Shown here: in pieces, positions 16,585 through 25,548 of the stretch
How the letters are laid out: each line of letters opens with the position of its first letter
Position numbering within the stretch: the stretch's first letter is position 1
NCBI RefSeq assembly: GCF_042655485.1
Contig: NZ_JBHSMC010000013.1
Coordinates: 137,670 to 201,669, forward strand
Reading direction: 5' to 3'
Origin: Lederbergia graminis
Lineage (GTDB): Bacteria; Bacillota; Bacilli; Bacillales; Bacillaceae_C
Length of the DNA stretch: 64,000 nucleotides
The notes under the pieces: generated by a model
What the model was told of the DNA's origin: nothing
Databases searched by the model: none
What the model saw: only the letters and a program-made list of their open reading frames with translations
Translations under genes and position numbers: made by a program

Positions 16585-16610
16585 ATAATCGCTTATTTAT
16601 TGTAAAGAAT
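16585..16610 (-). promoter_or_regulatory. gbsR-like promoter overlapping an operator arm
   Basis: Read leftward, TTTACA and TATACT are 16 bases apart. The -35 lies inside ATTCTTTACAA, one arm of the long-spaced inverted repeat shared with 16681-16691. Confidence 0.55.
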
Positions 16611-16691
16611 CAAGTTGCAGAGGATTTAGGAGCATTATGGAGGATATGTAAGAATTACGGTTGTTTGTTTCGTACAGTTTATTCTTTACAA
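16600..16691. promoter_or_regulatory. paired operator arms between gbsR-like and opuA-like genes
   Basis: TTGTAAAGAAT (16600-16610) and ATTCTTTACAA (16681-16691) are perfect 11-base inverted repeats, 70 bases apart. Extending outward, 15 of 17 positions match. One arm covers the -35 of the regulator gene; the other is upstream of the opuA-like genes. This fits a repressor that binds two distant sites. Confidence 0.55.
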
Positions 16692-16783
16692 ACAATACAA
16701 ACAGAATTTGGTGTAATATGACATTTGTGTTACAAGCCCCTATTCCCCTACAATTAACTAGGTAAGCAAAAGGAGTGACTCGA

Positions 16784-18052
16784 ATGAGAGAAGAACTTCA
16801 AATGAATAAGAAGATAGAAGTTCAAAATGTAACAAAAATTTTCGGAAAGAATAGCAAAAAAGCAATTCAGCTTTTAAAAGAGGGCAAATCAAAAAGTGAA
16901 ATTTTAAAAGCTACTGGTGCAACTGTCGGTGTAAAAGAAGCTTCTTTCGATGTGTACGAAGGAGAAATCTTTGTGATTATGGGTTTATCTGGTAGTGGAA
17001 AATCGACATTAGTACGTATGCTTAATCGCTTAATCGATCCTACATTAGGACATGTATTATTAGATGATGAAGATATCGTCAAAATGAATAAGGAACAGCT
17101 TCGTGAAGTACGAAGAAAGAAAATTGGTATGGTATTCCAGAAATTCGCACTCTTTCCTCATCGAACGATTCTCGAAAATACCGAGTATGGATTAGAAATT
17201 CAAGGTGTGGAGAAAAAGGCTCGTCAACAAAAAGCAAAGGAAGCTTTAGCTCTTGTTGGATTGGAAGGATATGAAGATCAATATCCAAGTCAGCTAAGTG
17301 GTGGGATGCAGCAGCGAGTTGGGCTTGCTAGAGCACTTGCAAATGATCCGGATATTTTGTTGATGGACGAAGCGTTTAGCGCATTAGATCCATTAATTCG
17401 CAAGGATATGCAAGATGAGTTATTGCAACTACATCATAATATGGGCAAAACTATTATTTTCATCACACATGATTTGGATGAAGCATTACGAATAGGTGAT
17501 CGAATAGCGCTCATGAAAGATGGGCAAATTGTTCAGATTGGAACACCAGAAGAAATCTTAATGAATCCTTCCAATGAATATGTAGAGCGATTTGTGGAAG
17601 ATGTAGATTTATCCAAGGTACTAACAGCGAATCATATTATGAAGCCAGCTGAGTCAATCCAAGTAGATAGAGGTCCTCGTGTTGCTCTTCGTTTAATGAA
17701 AAAACTCGGGTTATCTTCCATTTATGTTGTCGATAAACAAAATCAATTACTCGGAGCAGTAACAGCACAAGTTGCTGCAGAAGCAATGGAAACAGGGAAG
17801 TCATTAGAAGATATCGTTATTAAAGAAATTGCAACGATTCCTGGCGATACAGTATTAACAAATTTATTTAATCTAGTTTCGACTGCTTCTATTCCTGTTG
17901 CAGTAGTAAATGAGAAAAATAGATTACAAGGGATTATTATCCGAGGAGCTCTTATTGGTGCACTAGCTGGTGATGATCATTTTATAAATGAGAATATCGA
18001 TGATGTAACAAAAGAGGATATAAATGAAGAATCTTTTAGGGAGGTGAATTAA
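16784..18052 (+). CDS. opuAA: glycine betaine/proline betaine ABC transporter ATP-binding protein
   Basis: A 422-residue ATPase of the OpuA/ProV family for osmoprotectant uptake. Walker A GLSGSGKST is at 67-75, the signature LSGGMQQRVG follows, and Walker B is ILLMDEAFSALD. The N-terminal extension with 'AIQLLKEGKSKSEILKATGATVGVKEASFDV' is typical of ProV/OpuAA. Two CBS domains fill the C-terminal 130 residues (about 285-400), the ionic-strength sensor in this family. ATG 16784 is used because AAAAGGAG is eight bases upstream. The stop codon is immediately followed by the permease ATG. OpuA symbols are assigned by family; OpuB/OpuC-type alternatives are less likely because permease and binding protein match OpuAB and OpuAC. 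Confidence 0.93.
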   Translation: MREELQMNKKIEVQNVTKIFGKNSKKAIQLLKEGKSKSEILKATGATVGVKEASFDVYEGEIFVIMGLSGSGKSTLVRMLNRLIDPTLGHVLLDDEDIVKMNKEQLREVRRKKIGMVFQKFALFPHRTILENTEYGLEIQGVEKKARQQKAKEALALVGLEGYEDQYPSQLSGGMQQRVGLARALANDPDILLMDEAFSALDPLIRKDMQDELLQLHHNMGKTIIFITHDLDEALRIGDRIALMKDGQIVQIGTPEEILMNPSNEYVERFVEDVDLSKVLTANHIMKPAESIQVDRGPRVALRLMKKLGLSSIYVVDKQNQLLGAVTAQVAAEAMETGKSLEDIVIKEIATIPGDTVLTNLFNLVSTASIPVAVVNEKNRLQGIIIRGALIGALAGDDHFINENIDDVTKEDINEESFREVN

Positions 18053-18898
18053 ATGGAGAACCTTCCGAGAATACCAATAGCAGATTGGACAGAGAATTTT
18101 ATAGGTTGGTTAGTTGATACATTTGGAGCATTTTTTGATGGTGTTACTGATGTTCTAGAAGGAACGGTAGATGGGATTGTAAATGGCCTAGGTTTTCTAC
18201 CTTCTATTCTATTAAGTTTAATTTTTGCATTACTTGCATGGTTTTTATCAACAAAGAAGATTGCGATATTTTCGCTAGTTGGATTCTTAATTGTAGACTA
18301 TTTAGGATATTGGGATTCCATGCTACAAATGCTAGCACTCGTAGTCATATCCGTTCTTATCTCCATTATTATTGGTGTGCCAATCGGTATTTGGGCTTCA
18401 CAAAAAGCACTTGTGAGAAAAATAGTGACACCAATTTTAGACTTTATGCAGACAATGCCTGCCTTCGTATATTTACTGCCAGCAATTTTCTTCTTTAGCA
18501 TCGGGGTTGTTCCTGGAGTTGTGGCTTCCGTTATTTTCTCAATGCCACCTGCAATTCGCTTAACGATTTTGGGAATTCGCCAAGTACCAGAAGATCTCAT
18601 TGAAGCTACAGAAGCTTTTGGATCGACAACTTCGCAACGGTTAATCAAAATTCAACTTCCACTTGCTATGCCAACGATTATGGCCGGAATTAACCAATGT
18701 ATCATGCTATCTCTTTCAATGGTAGTTATAGCTTCCATGGTTGGAGCCCCAGGTCTTGGTGAAGATGTGTATCGCGCAGTTACACAGTTGAAAATTGGTG
18801 TTGGATTTGAAGCCGGGATTGCGATTGTTATTGTAGCAATGATATTAGATAGATTTACACAAAATTTAGGAAAGAACAAACAAGGAGGAACTATTTAA
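18053..18898 (+). CDS. opuAB: glycine betaine ABC transporter permease
   Basis: A 281-residue inner-membrane permease of the BPD_transp_1 family. An N-terminal segment, 'LPRIPIADWTENFIGWLVDTFGAFFDGVTDV', precedes about six membrane helices. The EAA loop is 'EDLIEATEAFGSTTSQRLIKIQLPLAMPTIMAGI', which docks with the ATPase. Its ATG follows the opuAA stop directly, with AGGGAGGTG upstream, and its TAATG junction overlaps the next start by one base. It forms the membrane channel for betaine import under osmotic stress. Confidence 0.93.
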   Translation: MENLPRIPIADWTENFIGWLVDTFGAFFDGVTDVLEGTVDGIVNGLGFLPSILLSLIFALLAWFLSTKKIAIFSLVGFLIVDYLGYWDSMLQMLALVVISVLISIIIGVPIGIWASQKALVRKIVTPILDFMQTMPAFVYLLPAIFFFSIGVVPGVVASVIFSMPPAIRLTILGIRQVPEDLIEATEAFGSTTSQRLIKIQLPLAMPTIMAGINQCIMLSLSMVVIASMVGAPGLGEDVYRAVTQLKIGVGFEAGIAIVIVAMILDRFTQNLGKNKQGGTI

Positions 18899-19785
18899 TG
18901 AATTTAGCAAAAAAAATTACAGGATTAGGTGCAGTAGCATTACTTTCGATTGGACTTGCGGCTTGTGGGAGTGACGAGGCAAACTCTGATGCAACTGTAG
19001 GAGAAAGTGTAGATTATAAGATTACAGGAATTGATCCTGGTGCAGGGATTATGGAAGCAACAGAAAGAGCAATTGAAGATTATGAATTAGACGATTGGAG
19101 CGTTATTTCAAGCTCTGGTTCTGCTATGACAGCGGCTTTACAGAAAGCATATGACAAAGAAGAGCCGATTATTGTAACAGGATGGAACCCACACTGGAAA
19201 TTTGCAAAATTTGATTTGAAATATTTAGATGACCCTAAAGGTTCATATGGTGGTGCAGAAGAAATTCATACGATTGCTCGTAATGGGTTAAAGGATGATC
19301 TACCAGAAGCATATGAGATTCTTTCCAATTTTTCTTGGACAGAAGATGATATGGGTGAAGTTATGCTTGCCATTCAGGATGGTGCTAAACCGGAAGATGC
19401 TGCACAAGATTGGGTAGATAATAATGGTGACAAAATTGCTGAATGGACAAATGGTGTAGATAAAGTTAACGGAGACAAAATTAAACTCGCATATGTAGCT
19501 TGGGATAGTGAAATTGCAAGTCACAATGTCATGAAAATTGTATTAGAAGATATGGGTTATGATGTGACACTTACACAAGTCGAGGCAGGACCTATGTGGT
19601 CAGCGGTAGCGGACGGAAGTGCTGATGCAACACTTGCAGCATGGTTGCCAGTAACACACGCAACATATGTAGAGAAATTTGATGGTCAATTTGAAGACCT
19701 AGGCATGAGCATGGAAGGCGTTAAAATCGGCCTAGTTGTCCCAACATATATGGATATTGACTCCATTGAGGATTTAAAAGAATAA
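18898..19785 (+). CDS. opuAC: glycine betaine-binding lipoprotein
   Basis: A 295-residue substrate-binding protein. The signal peptide ends at lipobox 'GLAAC', with C23 as the lipidated residue, so it sits on the outer face of the membrane. 'GWNPHWKFAKFDLKYLDDPKG' is nearly identical to the betaine-binding region of OpuAC. Trp residues of the aromatic cage are visible in this segment and in 'VEAGPMWSAVADGSADATLAAWLP'. The length matches OpuAC of B. subtilis. It is the last gene of the operon and is followed by a strong terminator at 19802. The ligand could be glycine betaine, proline betaine or a related compound. Confidence 0.94.
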   Translation: MNLAKKITGLGAVALLSIGLAACGSDEANSDATVGESVDYKITGIDPGAGIMEATERAIEDYELDDWSVISSSGSAMTAALQKAYDKEEPIIVTGWNPHWKFAKFDLKYLDDPKGSYGGAEEIHTIARNGLKDDLPEAYEILSNFSWTEDDMGEVMLAIQDGAKPEDAAQDWVDNNGDKIAEWTNGVDKVNGDKIKLAYVAWDSEIASHNVMKIVLEDMGYDVTLTQVEAGPMWSAVADGSADATLAAWLPVTHATYVEKFDGQFEDLGMSMEGVKIGLVVPTYMDIDSIEDLKE

Positions 19786-19801
19786 TTATATAAGCAATAA
19801 G

Positions 19802-19834
19802 GCCCATCGACATGAAAAATCGATGGGCTTTTTT
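19802..19834 (+). terminator. terminator of opuA operon
   Basis: GCCCATCGA and TCGATGGGC form a perfect nine-base-pair stem with a nine-base loop, followed by TTTTTT. Confidence 0.92.
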
Positions 19835-19924
19835 ACGTGTTTTACATGAAATCCTAAAACATACTGATTCTGTTAATTTTATCGTCTAATATAATGAATA
19901 GAAACAGTATGGGAGGGAGTTTGT

Positions 19925-21532
19925 TTGGAGAAACAGTCTCTGGAGGAGAGGGTAGAGTTTTTAGAGCAGCGTGTCCGTTATTTAGAGGAAAAGCTTTTAT
20001 CTGATAACAAGCAAGTTGTTGTAAAAACTCCACCAGTTACAAATTCAGTATCAAACGTTCATCATATTCAGAAAGAACCGGTAGAATGGGATGTACTAAT
20101 ATTTCAAAAGATACTCCCACGATTATTTATTTTTGTATTAATCATTGGAGTACTTTGGGGATTCAAAGCTGCTTCAGATTATGGAATCTTAACAGAAAGT
20201 GTAAAAGTAATTTTAGGATTTATTGTTGCTGCTCTCTTGCTTTACTTAGGATATGTACAAGTGAACCGAGAAAGAAATGTTTTAGGGCAAGTCCTTATCG
20301 GTGGTTCAATTCCAGTTTTTATGTTAACAACATTTGCTATGCACCAACTGTATGAAATGACGGGACCAGAAGTAACTTTCATACTAAATTTACTTTGGAT
20401 AGCACTTGGTCTTTATCTGACACTGAAATATAAATCACAAGGGATTGGTATTGTTTCTGCAGTTGGAGGACTGTTAATCCCTTTTCTAATCGAGGGCATC
20501 GAACCAAATATCGTCCTGTTTGTATCATACGAGACAATTTTATATACGCTATTTACTTGGTTAGCACTTCAGCATCGCTATATCGCTCTTTATCATGTCT
20601 CAGCAATATTACTAAACATTGTGCTTTTCTTCTATTTTATCATTACAGATATACCAGATGGTTACGAGTGGATCGCCATCACTCCTATTCTTATACAACA
20701 AATGACATTACTAATTGGCTTCTTAAAGACCAACTATTTAGGAAAAGTGCAAGCATATACATTATTCTCTAGTATGATTTTATCAGCGGCTTGGGTTACT
20801 GGAGTACTTAGTGATAATCAATCCGCACTTACTTTCGGATTAATCTCTATTATTTATGGAACATGTTATTACCTTTATCGAAAAGACCAAATACGTGCAC
20901 CAATTTTTATTGCCAATGCCTTAATGAGTATCCTCTTCTTTACACAAATACTTTATGATGAGGCGATGTTTGAAGTAATAATTGGATCAAGTTTACTTTA
21001 TATGTTCGTTGCTAAAAAATATAAAAGCTTATTTCATTCATTATTAAGTGCATTCACCTATCTTTATTCGTTTACATTTATTGTAAATCAATATATGGAA
21101 GCGTGGATAACATGGGAAATGTTGCATTGGATTGTATTTTTAGCTGTAACAGCGGTTGCGATTAACAACCTTGCTAAATCTAGCCTACCAATAATGGCAA
21201 AGACTTACCATGTTGCTATTCCCTATTTTGCACTTGTAACGTTAATTTTCTCATCTAGAATTGCAACCATAATTGCTGGTGATGCCGGAGATAATACGGA
21301 GCGCATGATTGTAAGTATTATTTGGATCGGGATTGCCATCTTGTTTATGTATGGAAGTCGCGCACTCTCCATTATCCAAGGAAAATATGTCGGTGTCGGC
21401 ATCTTATTTCTCACCTTAGCAAAAATAATATTAATCGACATTCACTTTGTATCCATCGTCGTAAGAGCATTTCTATTTATTTTACTTGGAGTTGTTGGAC
21501 TTATCGTCTCAAGGGCTTATTATAAAAAATAA
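19925..21532 (+). CDS. DUF2339 polytopic membrane protein
   Basis: A 535-residue membrane protein with a TTG start at 19925, five bases after GGGAGGGAG. Residues 1-27 form a short coiled coil ('LEERVEFLEQRVRYLEEKL'), followed by a polar linker. From about residue 58 onward I count well over a dozen hydrophobic helices. This is the layout of DUF2339 proteins, which have no established function to my knowledge. It stands alone between the opuA terminator and a bidirectional terminator shared with the siderophore-binding gene. No catalytic motif is visible. Confidence 0.82.
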   Translation: MEKQSLEERVEFLEQRVRYLEEKLLSDNKQVVVKTPPVTNSVSNVHHIQKEPVEWDVLIFQKILPRLFIFVLIIGVLWGFKAASDYGILTESVKVILGFIVAALLLYLGYVQVNRERNVLGQVLIGGSIPVFMLTTFAMHQLYEMTGPEVTFILNLLWIALGLYLTLKYKSQGIGIVSAVGGLLIPFLIEGIEPNIVLFVSYETILYTLFTWLALQHRYIALYHVSAILLNIVLFFYFIITDIPDGYEWIAITPILIQQMTLLIGFLKTNYLGKVQAYTLFSSMILSAAWVTGVLSDNQSALTFGLISIIYGTCYYLYRKDQIRAPIFIANALMSILFFTQILYDEAMFEVIIGSSLLYMFVAKKYKSLFHSLLSAFTYLYSFTFIVNQYMEAWITWEMLHWIVFLAVTAVAINNLAKSSLPIMAKTYHVAIPYFALVTLIFSSRIATIIAGDAGDNTERMIVSIIWIGIAILFMYGSRALSIIQGKYVGVGILFLTLAKIILIDIHFVSIVVRAFLFILLGVVGLIVSRAYYKK

Positions 21533-21533
21533 A

Positions 21534-21575
21534 AACCTAGTGAGTCTCTGTCAGTTGGAGACTCACTAGGTTTAA
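21534..21575. terminator. bidirectional terminator between DUF2339 and siderophore-binding genes
   Basis: A perfect 15-base-pair stem, AACCTAGTGAGTCTC with GAGACTCACTAGGTT, encloses a nine-base loop. There is a T-run on the right and an A-run on the left, so it can end transcription from both convergent genes. Confidence 0.92.
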
Positions 21576-21585
21576 CTTAATTGAA

Positions 21586-22524
21586 TTAGTCTAAAGCTGA
21601 TTGAACTTCTTCTACCATCGCAGAAACAGATTTTAATCCGCCACCAGATAGGTACCAAAAATCTGGGTCTAAGTAAATAATATTGTCATTTTTATACGCA
21701 TTTGTTTTTTCTACAATTTCATTTTCAACTACTTGTTTTGCAGAAGATCCGCCTTCAACAGCCGCTCCTCTATCGATAACGAATAAGTAATCTGGGTTCT
21801 TTTCTAAAATATATTCAAAGTTAATGTTTTGACCGTGTGTAGAAACTTCAAGTTTGTCATCAACTGCAGCAAAACCAAACACATCATGAATAATTCCAAA
21901 TCTGGAGCTCGGTCCATACGCACTAACCTTACCCTCATTCGCAAGTACAATTAATGATTTTCCATCTAGCGCAGAAGCCTTCTCATGTAATTGTTTAATA
22001 TTGTCATTAATAGTTGTTAATTCTTGTTCCACTTCAGCTTCTTTACCAAATATTTTCCCGATTGTTTTTGCATTTTCTTCAAATGATTCCATATAATTTG
22101 CTGTATCTATACCTAGAAAGATGGTTGGTGCAATGTCTTTAAATTCTTCATATAAAGTTTGTTGTCTACCAGAAATAATGATTAAGTCAGGTTTTAAAGA
22201 ATGAATTTTTTCAAAATCTGGTTCTTTCAAGCTTCCGACATTTTCATATTTCTTATCTTCATACTTAGATAAGTAACTTGGAACATTTGCTTGTGGTAAG
22301 CCAATGATGTCGATCCCTAATTGATCTAGTGTATCTAATGCACCGAAATCAAATACTATGACACGTTTCGGATTCTTATTCACTTTTGTTGTATCTAATT
22401 GATGCTTAACTGTTACTTTTTCTACATCAGCATCTCCAGACCCATTATCGTCATTGCTTGTTCCACAAGCAGCCAATACTAATATAAGTAGGGCTAACCC
22501 TATGTACATACTAAATTTTTTCAT
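21586..22524 (-). CDS. siderophore-binding lipoprotein of the YclQ/FatB family
   Basis: A 312-residue iron-siderophore substrate-binding protein. The lipobox 'LVLAAC' has C20 as lipidated residue. Similarity to B. subtilis YclQ (petrobactin binding) is extensive by recollection: 'PKRVIVFDFGALDTLDQLG', 'NVGSLKEPDFEKIHSLKPDLIII', 'YGPSSRFGIIHDVFG', 'NPDYLFVIDRGAAV' and 'WYLSGGGLKSV'. ATG 22524 is preferred because GAGGTG is six bases upstream; GTG 22533 overlaps that site. A Fur box covers its promoter. Unlike yclNOPQ, there is no permease or ATPase gene beside it, so it must work with components encoded elsewhere. The exact siderophore is not decided. Confidence 0.92.
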   Translation of the reverse strand: MKKFSMYIGLALLILVLAACGTSNDDNGSGDADVEKVTVKHQLDTTKVNKNPKRVIVFDFGALDTLDQLGIDIIGLPQANVPSYLSKYEDKKYENVGSLKEPDFEKIHSLKPDLIIISGRQQTLYEEFKDIAPTIFLGIDTANYMESFEENAKTIGKIFGKEAEVEQELTTINDNIKQLHEKASALDGKSLIVLANEGKVSAYGPSSRFGIIHDVFGFAAVDDKLEVSTHGQNINFEYILEKNPDYLFVIDRGAAVEGGSSAKQVVENEIVEKTNAYKNDNIIYLDPDFWYLSGGGLKSVSAMVEEVQSALD

Positions 22525-22547
22525 TACCTTCACCTCTAGGTTATTTT

Positions 22548-22577
22548 TAAAAATATTTTAAATGATAATCATTATCA
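22548..22577 (-). promoter_or_regulatory. Fur box and promoter of the siderophore-binding gene
   Basis: TGATAATCATTATCA (22563-22577) is a perfect 7-1-7 Fur palindrome. Read leftward, TTGATA serves as -35 within it and TATTTT as -10, with a 17-base spacer. Iron repression follows directly. Confidence 0.85.
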
Positions 22578-22655
22578 ATAAGTGTCATAAAAAAAGAGCT
22601 TACCTATAATCTCTCCCCTCACAACCAATTTAAATCATCATTTTATTCTTAATAA

Positions 22656-22670
22656 TGATATTCATTCTCA
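22656..22670. promoter_or_regulatory. second, weaker Fur-box-like sequence
   Basis: TGATATTCATTCTCA matches the 15-base Fur palindrome at 11 of 15 positions. It lies about 80 bases upstream of the first box, so cooperative repression is possible. Confidence 0.5.
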
Positions 22671-22752
22671 ATTAGTAATATACCATACTTTCTAATTATT
22701 ACAATACTTTTTTTCCACTTATTTCTGCATTGACACAAATTGTTCAAAAGTA

Positions 22753-22780
22753 AAACCCTTCACCAATAAGGCAAAGGGTT
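22753..22780 (-). terminator. terminator downstream of the ThuA-like gene
   Basis: Leftward AACCCTT and AAGGGTT enclose a 13-base loop and are followed by TTACTTTT. It lies 6 bases beyond the stop codon. Confidence 0.65.
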
Positions 22781-22786
22781 AAGGTA

Positions 22787-23509
22787 TTAGTCTTTTTTAG
22801 AAATTTCCTCTAGTGGCTTCGCATTACCATATGTTGGATATGGACGGTTAGATGGACTCACCCATTCTGCCGCATTAATGAGAACCCTTTGTACATCTTT
22901 ATTATAATAAGTTGGGTATGTTTCATGGCCTGGTCTAAAGTAGAAAATCTTCCCATTGCCTCGTTGATACGTACAGCCAGAACGGAATACCTCTCCACCT
23001 TCAAACCAACTTACGAATACAAGTTGATCTGGAGCTGGAATATCAAAATGCTCCCCATACATTTCTTCTTTCGGTAATTCAATATATTCCCCAATTCCTT
23101 TTGCAATTGGATGAGAAGGATCTACAACCCAAAGACGTTCTTTTTCATCCGCTTCACGCCATTTTAAGTCACAAGATGTTCCCATTAACTTTTTGAAAAT
23201 CTTTGAGAAATGCCCAGAGTGAAGAACTACAAGACCCATTCCTTCTAAAACACGCTTATGTACTCGTTCTACAATCGCGTCATCGACTTCATGATGGGCC
23301 ATATGTCCCCACCAAAATAATACATCTGTTTCGTTTAATACTTCTTCTGTTAAACCATGTTCAGGTTCATCTAATGTTGCTGTTTTGATGTCATGACCAG
23401 TTTCAGCAAGTGCCTCTGCAATTGCACCATGAATCCCTTCTGGATATACTTCTGCAACAACTGGATTTGTTTTTTCATGGCGGTTCTCATTCCAAACTGT
23501 AATTTTCAT
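22787..23509 (-). CDS. ThuA-like protein (trehalose utilisation family)
   Basis: A 240-residue protein with a class I glutamine amidotransferase-like fold. 'VLFWWGHMAHHEVDDAIVERVHKRVLEGMGLVVLHSGHFS' near residues 63-102 is the central ThuA segment. 'IFYFRPGHETYPTYYNKDVQRVLINAAEW' near 187-215 is the conserved C-terminal part. In rhizobia, ThuA works with the Gfo/Idh-type ThuB in 3-keto-disaccharide metabolism. This window has two Gfo/Idh oxidoreductase genes, although not adjacent. RBS AGGAGGGG lies upstream of ATG 23509. Whether it shares a pathway with the 8-14 kb cluster is a guess. Confidence 0.9.
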   Translation of the reverse strand: MKITVWNENRHEKTNPVVAEVYPEGIHGAIAEALAETGHDIKTATLDEPEHGLTEEVLNETDVLFWWGHMAHHEVDDAIVERVHKRVLEGMGLVVLHSGHFSKIFKKLMGTSCDLKWREADEKERLWVVDPSHPIAKGIGEYIELPKEEMYGEHFDIPAPDQLVFVSWFEGGEVFRSGCTYQRGNGKIFYFRPGHETYPTYYNKDVQRVLINAAEWVSPSNRPYPTYGNAKPLEEISKKD

Positions 23510-23590
23510 CTTTTTCCCCTCCTAAAATTGGTGAACCGAATTCATTTCTATTGTACCATGAGTAATAAGGAAGTGTTCAAACAATGAAAA

Positions 23591-24505
23591 TTAATCTACC
23601 TTATCTTCTGGTCTAATTTTATCAATTGGAACGAATACGTTTAAGTGGCGATATAGATTTGAAAATTCTGCTGGTAAAAGTCCACCATATTCACCATCGA
23701 TGTTTAATTGCATTTTCTGAGGTGACTTTACTTTAATATGATTTGCTTTCGTATAAATTAGATTTGGATCATTAATATGTTCTCCTCTAAGTGCAAGCGA
23801 AGCAACTCGTATAAACTCTGCTAGATTTGTCTTTTTTAAGATCATTAATGTAAAAAGTCCATCATTAATCGAGGAGTCTGGTGCTAATTTTTCAAATCCA
23901 CCTATGGAATTTGTTAAGCCAATTAAGAACAACATAATTTCGCCTTCAAACAATTTACCATCATATTCAATACTTACTTCTGCTGGGTGAATGGAAGGCA
24001 ACATTTCAATCCCTTTTAAATAATAAGCTAGTTGACCAAGTACAGTTTTAAGCTTGCTTGGTACCTCGTATGTAAGCTCTGTTAGGCGACCGCCACCAGC
24101 AATATTAATAAAATAACTATCATTCATTCGACCGATATCAACAGGTATTGTATCATTTTTTAAGATTACATCTACTGCTGAATCGATGTCCCGTGGTATT
24201 TGTAAGGCCCGTGCAAAGTCATTAGTAGTTCCTGTTGGTATAATCCCTAATCTCGGACGGTATTCCTGTTCGGCCAAACCATTTACAACTTCATTAATTG
24301 TTCCATCCCCACCTGCTGCGACGACGACATCATACTTGCGCTCAACAGCAATTTTAGCAGCCTGAATGGCATCACCTTCTGCAGTCGTGGCATGGCAAGA
24401 AGTTTCATATCCTGCAGATTCAAATTTGCGTAGAACATCCGCCAGGTTTCGTTTAAAAATTTCTCGTCCTGAAGTTGGATTATATATAATACGAGCTCTT
24501 TTCAT
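23591..24505 (-). CDS. dgkB: diacylglycerol kinase, DgkB
   Basis: A 304-residue soluble lipid kinase that phosphorylates diacylglycerol, recycling it into phospholipid synthesis during lipoteichoic acid production. The 'GGDGTINEVVNG' nucleotide-binding motif starts at about residue 65. 'GTTNDFARAL', 'NIAGGGRLTELTYEVPSKLK' and 'LNIDGEYGG' follow, as in B. subtilis DgkB. I set the start at ATG 24505 to match the conserved MKRARIIYNPTSGRE beginning. ATG 24514 is also open, and neither has a textbook ribosome binding site. In B. subtilis the gene lies between gatB and the rRNA methyltransferase gene; here both neighbours are displaced by accessory genes. Confidence 0.95.
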   Translation of the reverse strand: MKRARIIYNPTSGREIFKRNLADVLRKFESAGYETSCHATTAEGDAIQAAKIAVERKYDVVVAAGGDGTINEVVNGLAEQEYRPRLGIIPTGTTNDFARALQIPRDIDSAVDVILKNDTIPVDIGRMNDSYFINIAGGGRLTELTYEVPSKLKTVLGQLAYYLKGIEMLPSIHPAEVSIEYDGKLFEGEIMLFLIGLTNSIGGFEKLAPDSSINDGLFTLMILKKTNLAEFIRVASLALRGEHINDPNLIYTKANHIKVKSPQKMQLNIDGEYGGLLPAEFSNLYRHLNVFVPIDKIRPEDKVD

Positions 24506-24608
24506 CTTCATCATCCTATCAATATTATAGAAAAATATTTAGATGGATTTCTCCCATATTAAACTATAATACCTCTTTTTTCTGATAAAATCCATTTACA
24601 CACAAGTT

Positions 24609-24638
24609 AGACGGTGCTTTTACACTTAAGCACCGTCT
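24609..24638. terminator. hairpin at the end of the ECF sigma operon
   Basis: AGACGGTGCT and AGCACCGTCT form a perfect ten-base-pair stem just beyond the last gene of the operon. No strong T-run follows leftward, so it could be a terminator of modest strength or an mRNA 3' stabiliser. Confidence 0.5.
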
Positions 24639-24654
24639 TTCTAATACACATATT

Positions 24655-25548
24655 TTACTTTTCGATTTGTACTTTATAGGAGTCATGGACTTGGATAATT
24701 TGCTCACCATTTCCAATTTTGTAGCTGCCAGAAACGTAATCCGCATATTCATCATCATTTTTCTTAATGTTCCAAGAATCCTCATCTAAATATTGTATAT
24801 CTGTTGCTTGTATCGATATATTTGCGTCTTCTTTTACATTGAACGTAATAGTCCCAGCCTTCGAAATCGACCAATCCGCTTGTAATTTTCGTGTTTCTAC
24901 TTGTAAATCATTGCCCCGAGCTTTCACTTCAACTTGTTTTGTATCTGGGATTAGCAATGTAGCTTCCATCCAGCCATGGTTACTAAAAATTTTACTTGTT
25001 GGTAACCTTTTTATTTTAATATATAACGTATCTGCTTGTTTTTCGATTAAAGCATAATCTGAAATTTCCTTAACAGACGATTGTTTTAAACCATTAGCAG
25101 TATATATTCCAAACAGAACCGCCTTATTTGCTGGAGTAGCTTCTATATTTAATTCATATGGACCAGTCTCTACTACTACCCTTTTAATATCATCTGATAA
25201 GGTTTCCTCATATTTCGGTAAATTTTCTGTCAGCTCTTCAGCACTGACAACATCATGAGCAACATCCAATAAACCTACTGTATTTAACATTGCCATTCCT
25301 AATCCAAATGTACCTATCACACTAATAAAGATGATGCTGATAAAATCATATTTCACATATTGCTTATCGTTCTTCCCTATTGCCAAAAAGACTAAGATTT
25401 CCACTCCTAGAATGATGAAGAGAATCGGCCACCACGATACCATTGCGATGGCAGGATCCCAATCAAATACTTGAGATAGTAATAGGAATATTCCTAAGAA
25501 GACAAGTGCTGCTCCCATTGAAAATGAGCCTACTCTCCAAGTTCTCAA
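24655..25548 (-). CDS. LiaF-like membrane protein with C-terminal beta-rich domain
   Basis: A 297-residue protein. Four membrane helices occupy about residues 8-100: two LiaF/DUF5668-like helices with 'WWPILFIILGVEILVF', then a pair around 'FISIIFISVIGTFGLGMAML'. The remaining 190 residues are beta-rich, resembling toast-rack type domains in cell-envelope stress proteins. The start overlaps the stop of the gene upstream by four bases, so it is the last cistron of the sigma factor operon. The role is unknown; a part in envelope sensing together with the anti-sigma factor is inference. Confidence 0.75.
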   Translation of the reverse strand: MRTWRVGSFSMGAALVFLGIFLLLSQVFDWDPAIAMVSWWPILFIILGVEILVFLAIGKNDKQYVKYDFISIIFISVIGTFGLGMAMLNTVGLLDVAHDVVSAEELTENLPKYEETLSDDIKRVVVETGPYELNIEATPANKAVLFGIYTANGLKQSSVKEISDYALIEKQADTLYIKIKRLPTSKIFSNHGWMEATLLIPDTKQVEVKARGNDLQVETRKLQADWSISKAGTITFNVKEDANISIQATDIQYLDEDSWNIKKNDDEYADYVSGSYKIGNGEQIIQVHDSYKVQIEK

